From Vagococcus xieshaowenii (lineage in GTDB: Bacteria > Bacillota > Bacilli > Lactobacillales > Vagococcaceae), in contig NZ_CP038865.1 in NCBI RefSeq assembly GCF_004792515.1, positions 1,014,001 to 1,078,000 on the forward strand: a stretch of DNA of 64,000 nucleotides, in the 5' to 3' direction. Under the pieces are notes generated by a model. It did no database searches and had not been told where the DNA came from. It was given only the letters and a program-made list of their open reading frames with translations. Numbering within the stretch: position 1 is the stretch's first letter; each line of letters begins with the position of its first letter. Below, piece after piece: positions 27,655 to 36,389 of this stretch. The translations under genes and the position numbers were made by a program.

Positions 27655-29094
27655 CTATGAATTAAACAGTTTCTTTATAATTTCTTGGGGTTTTAAGCCA
27701 ATAATTGTGTTATTTTCATTTTTTGTCTGAAAATAATCGATTGGAAATGATTCGTTGTTTAATTCGTTACAATTATCACAACAAATATCTTGATGAGGAA
27801 ACGCTGGTTCTTCAAAATAATCTGAGATTATTTGACGACGACATGTAGCGGTTGTTAAAAAAGTCATCATTTCCGACACTTGCAATTGTTTCTCAAGTAA
27901 TCGTTGTTGAATACGTTGTTCTAATTCTTCCTTGCTGGATTGTTCGTTAGATTGATATTCTAACCATTTAACTTGAATATCTGAATAATTTTCTTTCGAA
28001 ACATCTTTTAATGACGTTAATTGCGTAAATGTTTGCCATTCATTTTCTAATTCTTTTCTAAAATAGTGATGAATCCGTTGATCTTTTTCATCAAAAAGAA
28101 CGACAGAAACCGATTGTTTACCATCTCTACCAGCCCTACCGGATTCTTGCACGAATGCTTCCAGACTATTAGGTAACTGATAATGAATTACATAACGTAT
28201 ATCCGCTTTGTCAACCCCCATTCCAAAAGCACTTGTCGCAACCAAACAATCCAATTGTCCTTTAATAAACTGTTCTTGCACATTAGCTCGTTCCACGCCG
28301 TTCATCCCACCATGATAATAAGCTATCTTAACTGACGTATTATCCTTCAAAAAACGATAAACCCCTTCAGCATCTTTTCTTGTTGTGCAATAAATCATTC
28401 CAGGGCCAGCGTATTGTTTAACAAACGATTCTAACCAGTCATTTTTATTGGTCGTTCCATTCGTTTCTTCTACATGATAATAAATATTGGGACGATTAAC
28501 AGTTGTTTTTATTACATGCACTGGTTTATTTAAATATAATTTCTGCTCAATATCTTTTATCACGTGAGACGTCGCTGTAGCAGTTAATGCCAATACTCTA
28601 GGGCTGGATAACTGATGAATAACGGTATGTAATCGCTCATAATCCGGTCTAAAATCAATCCCCCATGTTGAGATACAATGAGCTTCGTCAACAACAAATA
28701 AAGAAATCGACAAACGTTTTAAACGATAGATTAATTCTTTATTCATCAACGATTCTGGCGTAACAAAAATAAATTTGTATGTTGCTAAACGTTCAAAAAT
28801 CCACTGACGTTCCTCGGCAGATAATTGACCATTGATTGAAACGACACTTTTTTCACCCTGTTTTATCAACCGTCTAACTTGATCCTCCATCAAAGAAATA
28901 AGCGGAGAAACAATAATCGTCTGACCAGTAAGTAAATAGCTTGTCAGTTGATAACAGAGTGACTTACCGCTCCCAGTTGGAAGGATACTTAATACATGAC
29001 GTGTAGAAATAATCGTTCGGATAGTTTCTTCTTGACCTTCTCTAAAGGTTTCAAAACCAAAGCGATGTCTTAACGTTTTAATAACTGGATCCAT
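27655..29094 (-). CDS. recQ: RecQ family ATP-dependent DNA helicase (RecS-like)
   Basis: 3'-5' superfamily 2 DNA helicase. Motif I LPTGSGKSLCYQ near 40, II VVDEAHCIS near 136, III LALTATAT, V CLVATSAFGMGVDK, VI QESGRAGRDG; a zinc-binding cysteine cluster near the C-terminus (CRRQII... CCDNCNEL). 479 residues without an HRDC domain, matching the short Bacillus RecS form. It overlaps ypbB by 17 bp, the conserved ypbB-recS pair. Confidence 0.93.
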   Translation of the reverse strand: MDPVIKTLRHRFGFETFREGQEETIRTIISTRHVLSILPTGSGKSLCYQLTSYLLTGQTIIVSPLISLMEDQVRRLIKQGEKSVVSINGQLSAEERQWIFERLATYKFIFVTPESLMNKELIYRLKRLSISLFVVDEAHCISTWGIDFRPDYERLHTVIHQLSSPRVLALTATATSHVIKDIEQKLYLNKPVHVIKTTVNRPNIYYHVEETNGTTNKNDWLESFVKQYAGPGMIYCTTRKDAEGVYRFLKDNTSVKIAYYHGGMNGVERANVQEQFIKGQLDCLVATSAFGMGVDKADIRYVIHYQLPNSLEAFVQESGRAGRDGKQSVSVVLFDEKDQRIHHYFRKELENEWQTFTQLTSLKDVSKENYSDIQVKWLEYQSNEQSSKEELEQRIQQRLLEKQLQVSEMMTFLTTATCRRQIISDYFEEPAFPHQDICCDNCNELNNESFPIDYFQTKNENNTIIGLKPQEIIKKLFNS

Positions 29095-30157
29095 TTAACG
29101 TCATCTTCTTTCTGTATAGTTGATAAAGCCTCATTTCAAAATAAGTCAGCGGCACTTGTGCATTTTTTTCAATCACTTGAAATACCCACTCTTTTTCATT
29201 TGGAAATAGTTCATTGAGATGCAATAACTCGTCATAAAGTTCTTCATATAAGAAGTCTTCAAACGGGAACGCCTCATCGATAATAGCAAATTCTAACAAA
29301 TGCTCATCCAATGTGCTCTGCTTAATCCTTCTTCTGTGCATTACTTCATTAACATCTCGTATTTCTTTATATAACGCATAACTTTGCGCCGCACTTTGAT
29401 TATACGGATAGTGATAAATTAATTGATAAACACTTGCTAGAAGCGGTGTTTCTTTCATATTTAATTTCCCCATAATAAAATGATAACTATTACGATCGAT
29501 TAATAGGGCTTCTAGTGGACTCATGTTTAGTTCATCACTTAATTGGGCCAATGTTTTCCCCGTCAATCCATGCCCACTAATTTGGGAAAAAAACAACGAA
29601 GACTCAAGAGAATCCTCTACTAGCCAATCTAAAACTGTTGTCAATTCAATCGATAAAGATTGCACCAACGCTGTTTTTGATTGCTTTTCTAGTTGCATTG
29701 CCAACCATTTTTTTACTAGCATTTGGCGAAAACCATTCAATTCAATCGGCAAGTAGTGCTTATTATGAAAAGATAACTCTGAGCTTACTTGTATCACAAG
29801 TAGTAAAACTGATTTGAACAACTCATCATTACGGCTATATTTAAACCCATTAATAGTAGATGTCGGAACGTTCATTTGATGTTGCTCCAAATAGGACTTA
29901 CCTGAACGGGTGATCACCACTTTGTCATTACTTTCTAATAGTAATTGGTTACGCAATAATCGTTTAATTATTTGATTAAATTGATATTCTTGAAATTCAG
30001 GAAAAATCGCAAAATAAGGTAACGAATCGTATAGATAACCATACGATATTATTGAAATTGTTCGTTTACCTTTTAATAATTGATAGAGTGTTGAGGCTCT
30101 AACCTTGTTCCCGTGAGCAAATAGGGATAAAATAAAATCATCAATACTATATGTCAT
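29078..30157 (-). CDS. YpbB family helix-turn-helix protein
   Basis: 359-residue protein with the YpbB C-terminal HTH region (NGLTGKTLAQLS is too divergent to fix the exact helix; the clearest block is SGHGLTGKTLAQLSDELNMS, about 193-212). In Firmicutes ypbB lies directly before recS, and together they are thought to act in DNA metabolism; the exact function is unknown. AGAGG sits 7 nt before the ATG. Only 28 bp separate it from the divergent ferredoxin gene. Confidence 0.78.
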   Translation of the reverse strand: MTYSIDDFILSLFAHGNKVRASTLYQLLKGKRTISIISYGYLYDSLPYFAIFPEFQEYQFNQIIKRLLRNQLLLESNDKVVITRSGKSYLEQHQMNVPTSTINGFKYSRNDELFKSVLLLVIQVSSELSFHNKHYLPIELNGFRQMLVKKWLAMQLEKQSKTALVQSLSIELTTVLDWLVEDSLESSLFFSQISGHGLTGKTLAQLSDELNMSPLEALLIDRNSYHFIMGKLNMKETPLLASVYQLIYHYPYNQSAAQSYALYKEIRDVNEVMHRRRIKQSTLDEHLLEFAIIDEAFPFEDFLYEELYDELLHLNELFPNEKEWVFQVIEKNAQVPLTYFEMRLYQLYRKKMTLNGSSY

Positions 30158-30185
30158 TGAAATACCTCTTTATAAGGGTGATAAG

Positions 30186-30404
30186 ATGTTAACCAAAATT
30201 ATACCAGAAAAATGCATTGCATGTGGACTATGCCAGTTAAAAGCACCAGATATTTTTGACTACACAGCTGATGGTATCGTCATTTTCCAAGAAGATGATC
30301 AATTATTAGAAAAAACCATCCCAAGTGAGTTAGAAGCACAATGTCTTGCTGCTTACAAAAAGTGTCCCACTCGTGCCATTATTATTGAAAAATTGCAAAA
30401 ATAA
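30186..30404 (+). CDS. fer: Ferredoxin [4Fe-4S]
   Basis: 72-residue electron carrier. Ligands Cys10, Cys13, Cys16 (CIACGLCQ) and Cys60 (KKCPTRAI) fit a single 4Fe-4S cluster as in Bacillus Fer; Cys53 is extra. AAGGGTG lies before the ATG. Divergent from ypbB with a 28-bp gap, so its promoter must lie within the ypbB coding region. Confidence 0.92.
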   Translation: MLTKIIPEKCIACGLCQLKAPDIFDYTADGIVIFQEDDQLLEKTIPSELEAQCLAAYKKCPTRAIIIEKLQK

Positions 30405-30434
30405 AAGAAGAACGCTCATTAGCGTTCTTCTTTT
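30403..30434. terminator. Bidirectional terminator between fer and ribU
   Basis: A 14-bp stem (AAAAGAAGAACGCT and complement, loop of four) flanked by A and T runs. It overlaps the last codons of ribU at 30419. Confidence 0.8.
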
Positions 30435-31015
30435 ATTATATACGAATTAGAAGTCTTTTCTTTTTTATTTAGCCATGGTGCAAGACTCTTATAGACAACA
30501 AAGAATAAACTGTTGACGATAACCCCTTTAATTAAATTAAAGGGCAATACCCCAAAGAATATATAGTCTGCCATTGTCCCCGGAAGAACAAAGCCAGCAA
30601 ATTTAGCATACACAGGAAGTATGAAACTATAGTTAGCAATTGCCATAACAACCGTTGAAATTAACACACCCACAATTAACCCCGTCATCAAACCAACCGA
30701 TGTATGTTTTTTCTTATAAATAAGATACACAGGAATACTTAATGCAATCGAAGCTAAAAAACTAGCCAGATCACCGATCATATTAGGAATGCTAAAACCT
30801 GTTGATAACAAATGCAATATTGATCGTAACACAGCAACACCAATACCTGCAAGCGGCCCTAAAATGAATGTCCCTAATAAAATAGGAATCTCACTAAAAT
30901 CCACTCTCATAAATGAAACAGCTGGTAAAACGGGAAATGCAAAAAACATTAACACAAATGAAACTGCGGCCAGCATGGCGATAATCACCATACCTTGTAC
31001 TTTACTCTTTTTCAA
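30419..31015 (-). CDS. ribU: Riboflavin ECF transporter S component RibU
   Basis: Membrane substrate-binding subunit that works with the shared EcfA/EcfA'/EcfT module. Six hydrophobic helices, with the family patterns MRVDFSEIPILLGTFILGP and LAGIGVAVLRSILHLL. The start is a TTG at 31015 with AGGAGGG 9 nt upstream. Riboflavin specificity is strongly supported by the FMN riboswitch in its leader. 198 residues. Confidence 0.95.
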   Translation of the reverse strand: MKKSKVQGMVIIAMLAAVSFVLMFFAFPVLPAVSFMRVDFSEIPILLGTFILGPLAGIGVAVLRSILHLLSTGFSIPNMIGDLASFLASIALSIPVYLIYKKKHTSVGLMTGLIVGVLISTVVMAIANYSFILPVYAKFAGFVLPGTMADYIFFGVLPFNLIKGVIVNSLFFVVYKSLAPWLNKKEKTSNSYIIKEER

Positions 31016-31072
31016 ACTGAAACCCTCCTAGAAGGATCCATCTTCACTGAACTGCAAAGACTATTTTCAAAC

Positions 31073-31143
31073 AAAAAAACTATTTTTCTACATAAGGGCA
31101 GAAAAATAGCGAATTATCTTATTTGAAAGCTAGTCAAATAAGC
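31073..31143 (-). terminator. Expression platform of the FMN riboswitch
   Basis: Downstream of the aptamer come a hairpin (31119-31143, CTTATTTGA with complement) and then a terminator: stem CTATTTTTCT / AGAAAAATAG at 31080-31109 followed by seven T (31073-31079). This fits transcription attenuation when FMN is bound. Confidence 0.8.
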
Positions 31144-31149
31144 TCAATC

Positions 31150-31275
31150 CTCTTTATACCAGACTATACTGTCGGTTTTGGAATTTCACCAAATCAGCCA
31201 TTCTAGCAAGCTAGAACAGGTCGTGGACTATAACCACCGGTCGGGAATTACACCCTGCCCCTGAAGACGAACCTT
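31150..31275 (-). ncRNA. FMN riboswitch (RFN element)
   Basis: Minus-strand leader with the conserved RFN blocks in order: AGGGGCAGGGTGTAATTCCC, GACCGGTGGTTATAGTCCACG, a variable hairpin (TTCTAGCTTGCTAGAA), TGATTTGGTGAAATTCC and AAAACCGACAGTATAGTC. It is followed by a terminator and the ribU gene. High FMN is expected to shut off riboflavin uptake. Confidence 0.97.
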
Positions 31276-31357
31276 TATTTAATTTTTACGACTTAATTCT
31301 AACATGAAAACAACGACAATACAATATGTTCACGTTAAAAAAACATCATATAAAAGA

Positions 31358-32086
31358 CTAATCGTTTTTATCTAAATTCATTAAATCTTTGACTTCTCTT
31401 GGTGTTAAGCGACGATATTGTCCTGGCGCTAATCCTTTAAGATCTAAATTACCATAACGTTCACGTTTTAATTTTACAACCGGATAACCAATCGCTTCCA
31501 TCATTTTTTTAACTTGGTGATTACGACCTTCGTGAATAGTTAGCTCAACAATTGCTGTTTGATTCGCTTTATCACGTGATAAAACCATGATTTTGGCAGG
31601 CGCTGTTTTGCGTCCTTCAATACGAATTCCTTTTTCGATTTTTTGTAAATCTTTTTGCGTAGGAATTCCTTTTAATTTAGCTACATATATTTTATCTACC
31701 TCATAGCTTGGATGCGTTAATTTATTGGTGAATTCTCCATCATTGGTTAATAATAACAGACCTGATGTATCGTAATCTAAGCGTCCAACTGGGAAAATAC
31801 GTTCATGTACACCTGGTAAAAAGTCCGTCACTACCGTACGATCTTTATCATCTGATACGGTTGAAACAACCCCTCTTGGTTTGTATAGCATGAAATAAAC
31901 ATTTTCTTCACGTGTTAATGGGATTCCATTAACCTCGATAACATCTTTCTTGGTAACTTTAACTCCCATTTCCGTTACTTTTTTACCATTAACGGTTACT
32001 TTACCTTGTGCAATTAATTCCTCTGATTTTCTTCTCGAAGCAACACCGCTTTGAGCTAGAAATTTCTGTAATCTAACTTCTTCCAT
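31358..32086 (-). CDS. rluB: 23S rRNA pseudouridine synthase RluB family
   Basis: Modifies a uridine in helix 89 of 23S rRNA (family assignment). An S4 RNA-binding domain occupies residues 1-60 (RLQKFLAQSGVASRRKSEEL); the catalytic domain has GRLDYDTSGLLLLTNDG with catalytic Asp104. 242 residues. It follows scpB after 27 bp, the common scpA-scpB-rluB order. Confidence 0.94.
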   Translation of the reverse strand: MEEVRLQKFLAQSGVASRRKSEELIAQGKVTVNGKKVTEMGVKVTKKDVIEVNGIPLTREENVYFMLYKPRGVVSTVSDDKDRTVVTDFLPGVHERIFPVGRLDYDTSGLLLLTNDGEFTNKLTHPSYEVDKIYVAKLKGIPTQKDLQKIEKGIRIEGRKTAPAKIMVLSRDKANQTAIVELTIHEGRNHQVKKMMEAIGYPVVKLKRERYGNLDLKGLAPGQYRRLTPREVKDLMNLDKND

Positions 32087-32113
32087 ATTTGTTTTATCAT
32101 CCTTTCGCGAGAT

Positions 32114-32761
32114 CTACTCGCTAATTTCGTCTTGTTGTTCATTTAAATAGTCGGTTAAATCATGTGAGTCAAACGCATCTTGATCATTGAGTTCTTCTTT
32201 TAATTTATCAAAAAACAAATCAGTCGGCATATCATCTGCAAATTCTTTTTCCATTTCATCGATGGATGGTAATTGATCAAGTGACTCTAACCCAAAATAA
32301 TTCATAAAATAGTTCGTTGTGCCGTATAAAATTGGACGACCCGGTCCATCCATACGCCCACGTTCTTCAATTAAATTACGCGCCAACAACTTTTGTAAAG
32401 ACCCTGACGATTGAACGCCACGGATATCATCAATTTCTACACGCGTAATGGGTTGTTTATAGGCGATAATTGATAAAGATTCAAGCGCTGCTTGTGATAG
32501 ATTATGTGACAGCGAAGACTGGGCATAGGTTTTAAGCAAATCAGCCATTTCTTTTTTTGTTGTTAACACATAATGGGTACCTACTTCTAATATATTAAGC
32601 GCACATTGAGCATCTGCTAAATACTTTTGAGATAATTGTTCTATTTCTTCATAAATAACATTAGTTGGTTGGTGGGTATAGTAGGCCAATTCATCGATGG
32701 AAATGCCCTCTTGCCCAACGACAAATAATAACGCTTCTATTTTGCTTTGTAAAGACATCAT
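32114..32761 (-). CDS. scpB: Segregation and condensation protein ScpB
   Basis: Condensin accessory subunit with two winged-helix domains; dimer that binds ScpA in the SMC complex. Typical IEALLFVVGQEGISIDEL start and LSIIAYKQPITRVEIDDIRG followed by GRPILYGTT. 215 residues including an acidic tail (about 170-215). It starts 5 bp after scpA. Confidence 0.95.
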   Translation of the reverse strand: MMSLQSKIEALLFVVGQEGISIDELAYYTHQPTNVIYEEIEQLSQKYLADAQCALNILEVGTHYVLTTKKEMADLLKTYAQSSLSHNLSQAALESLSIIAYKQPITRVEIDDIRGVQSSGSLQKLLARNLIEERGRMDGPGRPILYGTTNYFMNYFGLESLDQLPSIDEMEKEFADDMPTDLFFDKLKEELNDQDAFDSHDLTDYLNEQQDEISE

Positions 32762-32766
32762 TTTTG

Positions 32767-33540
32767 TTACTCCACCTCTTCTATACTTGTTTGAAATAAT
32801 ACTATTGGAGCATAGGGTTCTACTTGTTTAGCAATGATTGTTTTTTTCTTTATCAATTCTAGCATTGCCATAAAAGTTGTCACAATTTCACTTTTGCTAA
32901 ATGTAATGAATAGAGACTCAAACGATAAACCTTTATGAGATGTAGAGACTTCATTTAATTTTGATTCAATCCAGTTCATCTGTTCTTCTATAGAATTTTT
33001 ATCCGGTCTAATCGTTGTTTCTTGTGTCATTTTATGTTTACGTCTTTCTAAAATATCATGAAAAGCAAAAAATAAATCAATCGTAGTTACTTGATCTGGT
33101 TCTAATTCAGGGATTTCTTCTTGATAGTGATCCAAATCCATGGGCTCTTTAGAATAATAGTCGCCTCTTTGATGTTCTTTTTCTTTCAATACCCCTGCTG
33201 CATATTTAAATTTCCTATATTCCAATAATTGTGCGACCAATGCTTCACGTGGATCTTCTTCTTCATCCATTAATAATTCATCATCCATCATTAGTTCTTG
33301 CTTTGGCAATAGCATTTTACTTTTAATAGACATAAGTGTTGCTGCCATCACCATGTATTCCCCAGCTACTTCCAGCTGAAGCTCTTTCATCGAATGAATA
33401 AACTTCATGTATTGTGAAGTAATCTCCGCAATTGGAATATCATAAACATCCACTTCTAAGGTTTTTATCAAATGCAATAGTAGATCTAGAGGTCCTTCAA
33501 ATACCTCTAATTTTAAATTTAATTCCGTCATTTCCGACAC
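32767..33540 (-). CDS. scpA: Segregation and condensation protein ScpA
   Basis: Kleisin that bridges the SMC heads. N-terminal KLEVFEGPLDLLLHLI and IPIAEITSQYMKF, then EYMVMAATLMSIKSKMLLP; the C-terminal winged helix includes LFITFSKSEIVTTFMAMLELI. 257 residues. First gene of an scpA-scpB-rluB operon. Confidence 0.95.
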   Translation of the reverse strand: MSEMTELNLKLEVFEGPLDLLLHLIKTLEVDVYDIPIAEITSQYMKFIHSMKELQLEVAGEYMVMAATLMSIKSKMLLPKQELMMDDELLMDEEEDPREALVAQLLEYRKFKYAAGVLKEKEHQRGDYYSKEPMDLDHYQEEIPELEPDQVTTIDLFFAFHDILERRKHKMTQETTIRPDKNSIEEQMNWIESKLNEVSTSHKGLSFESLFITFSKSEIVTTFMAMLELIKKKTIIAKQVEPYAPIVLFQTSIEEVE

Positions 33541-33599
33541 CTTTCATGCATGATTAACTTATGTATTATAGCATACTAACTAGCTGAACGTGTAATGAT

Positions 33600-34490
33600 T
33601 TATGCACGAGGAAAATATTGCTTATAGACTTCTGCCATTCGTTTCTTCGTAATGTGCGTGTAAATTTGTGTCGTTGAAATATCTGAATGACCTAATAGCT
33701 CTTGAACCACTCTTAAATCTGCTCCATTTTCTAATAGATGTGTAGCAAAACTATGGCGTAGTGTATGAGGTGTTACCTCACTTTTTATACCCGTTTGAAC
33801 CACATACTGTTTTAAATTCTTCCATATCCCTTGTCGTGTGAATCCTCCACCTCGGTGATTTAAAAACAAAATATCTGTTGGCTTTCTGGCATCTGCAAGT
33901 AAAGGACGTGCTTCATCTAGATAGGTCGTGATCCATTTAATAGCGTGATCACCTAACGGAATAATCCGCTCCTTATCGCCTTTACCAATCGTTTGAATTA
34001 AGCCTAACGATAAATGTAAATCATCCAATTTCAAGGTGATTAACTCTGTCACACGTAAGCCAGTTGCATACATCACTTCAAAAATAGCACGGTCACGTAT
34101 ACCTAAAATAGATTGTGTATCAGGAGCATTGATAATTTTTTCCACTTCTTCCAAAGACAATGTTTTTGGCAACGTGCGACCCTTTTTAGGTGTTTCGACA
34201 TATTGCATAGGATCATGATCTGTTAGCCTCTCAATTCTTAAAAACTGATGGAACTTTCTCAAAGTAGAAACCATTCTGATACTTGTGGCAGCAGACTTTC
34301 CTTCATCATTTAACTTTTTTAAAAAGGCAAGAACATGATAACGATCAACTGATTGCCACTCCTCAATAGCTTCTTCTTCTAAAAAAGTTGCGTATTGCAT
34401 TAAATCTCTAGTATAGCTCTCAATACTATTTTTGGATAATCCTCTCTCAACTTTTAAATGATGTAGATACTCTTCGATTACTTGTTTCAT
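33600..34490 (-). CDS. xerD: Tyrosine recombinase XerD
   Basis: Chromosome dimer resolution at dif with XerC. SAM-like N-terminal core-binding domain (1-90) and catalytic domain with a complete R-K-H-R-H-Y set: Arg146, Lys170, His242, Arg245, His268 and nucleophile Tyr277. 296 residues, adjacent to fur as in Bacillus, so this is the housekeeping recombinase rather than a phage or island integrase. Confidence 0.94.
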   Translation of the reverse strand: MKQVIEEYLHHLKVERGLSKNSIESYTRDLMQYATFLEEEAIEEWQSVDRYHVLAFLKKLNDEGKSAATSIRMVSTLRKFHQFLRIERLTDHDPMQYVETPKKGRTLPKTLSLEEVEKIINAPDTQSILGIRDRAIFEVMYATGLRVTELITLKLDDLHLSLGLIQTIGKGDKERIIPLGDHAIKWITTYLDEARPLLADARKPTDILFLNHRGGGFTRQGIWKNLKQYVVQTGIKSEVTPHTLRHSFATHLLENGADLRVVQELLGHSDISTTQIYTHITKKRMAEVYKQYFPRA

Positions 34491-34541
34491 ACTAACCTCC
34501 TTGTTTTAACCGTATATATATTATGTAAACTATTATACCAA

Positions 34542-34582
34542 AACTAAAAAGGAGATGAAACACGTTTCATCTCCTTTTTAGT
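34542..34582 (-). terminator. Intrinsic terminator of fur
   Basis: A 19-bp perfect stem (AACTAAAAAGGAGATGAAA.. and complement) between fur and xerD. Confidence 0.8.
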
Positions 34583-34591
34583 TACTTTCTA

Positions 34592-35032
34592 TTATGATTG
34601 ACACTTATGGCAAATACCATGAAACGTCAATCGATGATCCGTTACGCGAAAACGAAAATCTCGTTCAACAGTTTTTTCTACTTCTAATAACAAATCATCT
34701 TCTATTTCTTGAATATCACCACATTCTAAACAAAGTAAATGATGATGAAAGTGCTTCGCCCCTTCTTTTCTCAAATCGTAGCGTGCAACACCGTCAGTAA
34801 AACTAATTTTATCAATAATTTTCAGTTCCGTTAGCATCTCTAACGTACGGTAAACAGTTGCTAAACCTATATCTGGACTTTTTAATTTAACTAATAAATA
34901 AATTTCTTCTGCTGTTAAATGGTCTTTTTCATTCTCAATTAGCACTTGAACAGTGGCTTCTCGTTGAGGTGTTAGTTTATAGCCACCTTCATGTAATTGT
35001 TTACGAATAGATTCTAGTTGTGTTTCTGTCAT
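34592..35032 (-). CDS. fur: Fur family transcriptional regulator
   Basis: Winged-helix repressor (N-terminal domain with LTPQREATVQVL and IGLATVYRTLEMLTEL) plus a dimerisation and metal domain with HFHHHLLC near 94-101, CLECGDI and a C-terminal CHKCQS: four cysteines for a structural zinc. 146 residues. The fur-xerD neighbourhood supports true Fur over PerR or Zur, though metal choice cannot be proven here. It probably represses the siderophore operon at 976-4627 and its own promoter (box at 35048-35062). Confidence 0.88.
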   Translation of the reverse strand: MTETQLESIRKQLHEGGYKLTPQREATVQVLIENEKDHLTAEEIYLLVKLKSPDIGLATVYRTLEMLTELKIIDKISFTDGVARYDLRKEGAKHFHHHLLCLECGDIQEIEDDLLLEVEKTVERDFRFRVTDHRLTFHGICHKCQS

Positions 35033-35047
35033 TCTAACACCTCTTAT

Positions 35048-35062
35048 TTATAATAATTATTA
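35048..35062 (-). promoter_or_regulatory. Putative Fur box upstream of fur
   Basis: TAATAATTATTATAA (minus strand) matches the 7-1-7 Fur consensus at 12 of 14 informative positions, about 20-30 bp before the fur start codon. AT-richness makes chance matches likelier than for the box at 4650. Confidence 0.45.
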
Positions 35063-35076
35063 TTTATCACAAAAAA

Positions 35077-35118
35077 TCAGACAAACTATTTATAATGATT
35101 ATAAAATAGTTTGTCTGA
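35077..35118 (-). terminator. Intrinsic terminator of the MFS gene
   Basis: Stem of about 15 bp (TCAGACAAACTATTT with complement) followed by six T on the minus strand. Confidence 0.8.
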
Positions 35119-35131
35119 TTAAGCAAGAATT

Positions 35132-36325
35132 CTATTGGGTTCGACAGTTTTTATCGACTTTCATACTATAAAACATTGATAAAACACCTAAAACCATAAC
35201 AACAACCCCAAACGCTAACATTGTTTTAACGCCATAATGAGTGATAATTTGTCCACCTACGAAACTTCCCACGACATTACCAAATGTAAGAGCCGCCATT
35301 ACAAACGATTGCCCTTTAACATTATCTTTTTCATCCATTATCAGATTAATATAGTGAGCATAAGCCGGCGTAATTAAAGCAAATGAGAACATTTGCAGTA
35401 ATTGGACAGGAATAATTTGCGTAAAACTTCCAGCTATTAAATACAACACACTTCTAATTAGGAAAAAGACCACTGAAATTAGCAATAAATTTCTAACATT
35501 AAATTTCTTTTCTAGCCACTGAAAGCCAAACATCACTGGAATTTCTACGGCACTTGCGATGGCGATTGCATAACCAATTTGACTTTGTCCCCCGTTAACA
35601 CTACTAATAATTTGTGGTAAAAAGACATTGACTAAATTATGAAAGGTAAACACTAAGGCAATCGCAATAATTAATGGCAATAAGCTAGGATAACGTTTTA
35701 ATAGACGATTACTACTCTTACTATCATCTAACTTATTAACTACCATTTCTTTAGGCACTTCCTCAATCTTTGGAAGCGCGAACAATAAACTCAATAATAA
35801 AAGAGATGCCAATATGGTCACTATTGGAATTGTCAGACTTGAGTGCTTAGCCAACCACCCACCTAAAAGAAATGATGTAAGAGCATACGCTCCGGACCCA
35901 ATCCCTCTAGTCACCGAAAACGATACATGATATCCAGCATTATCATATTCATAAACTAAACTAGTCATTAACGGTTGAATATTGTAGAGTAATATCACCG
36001 CTATGCAATATAACGTCCCAATCACCAGATTAGATTCATGGAATAACATAAGCAATATATTAATAAGCGCCATTAAACACGTACTACCAACAATCATCCT
36101 TTTCAATGTCAATTTAGGGATTTTTTCTATTATAAATCCGGACCCAAATTGAACAAAAACCGAAATAAAACAAGCTACAGCAATAATTGTCCCTACTTCT
36201 CCATCGTTAATGCCCCTATCTAACATATAAACCGTAGCAAATCCACTAACACTACAAAAAATTATCCAGTACAATCCTTGAATAACACTCATGATACCAA
36301 AAACTGATTTATTTTTACCTAACAA
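35132..36325 (-). CDS. MFS transporter (12-helix, PucC/LacY-like group)
   Basis: Major facilitator with about 12 membrane helices (397 residues). The N-terminal half has YWIIFCSVSGFATVYML and the intracellular loop IIEKIPKLTLKRM, similar to the LacY/phenylpropionate-permease-like group that often carries oligosaccharides or nucleosides. I start it at a TTG at 36325 because GGGAGGGG lies 6 nt upstream; reading from 36361 would extend into the cvfB terminator. No enzyme gene neighbours it, so the substrate is unknown. Confidence 0.8.
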   Translation of the reverse strand: MLGKNKSVFGIMSVIQGLYWIIFCSVSGFATVYMLDRGINDGEVGTIIAVACFISVFVQFGSGFIIEKIPKLTLKRMIVGSTCLMALINILLMLFHESNLVIGTLYCIAVILLYNIQPLMTSLVYEYDNAGYHVSFSVTRGIGSGAYALTSFLLGGWLAKHSSLTIPIVTILASLLLLSLLFALPKIEEVPKEMVVNKLDDSKSSNRLLKRYPSLLPLIIAIALVFTFHNLVNVFLPQIISSVNGGQSQIGYAIAIASAVEIPVMFGFQWLEKKFNVRNLLLISVVFFLIRSVLYLIAGSFTQIIPVQLLQMFSFALITPAYAHYINLIMDEKDNVKGQSFVMAALTFGNVVGSFVGGQIITHYGVKTMLAFGVVVMVLGVLSMFYSMKVDKNCRTQ

Positions 36326-36344
36326 AACGTTCCCCTCCCAAAAA

Positions 36345-36375
36345 AAGAGGATGTGAAACATAGCTTCACACCCTT
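36345..36375 (-). terminator. Intrinsic terminator of cvfB
   Basis: Stem AAAGGGTGTGAA.. paired with TTCACATCCTCTTT followed by T on the minus strand; sits just before the ribosome site of the MFS gene. Confidence 0.7.
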
Positions 36376-36389
36376 TATCTCAAAGTTTA

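Noticed and set aside
33600-34490. Island integrase
   Set aside because: This tyrosine recombinase has XerD length and motifs and lies beside fur, far from the eno junction; it is the housekeeping enzyme.
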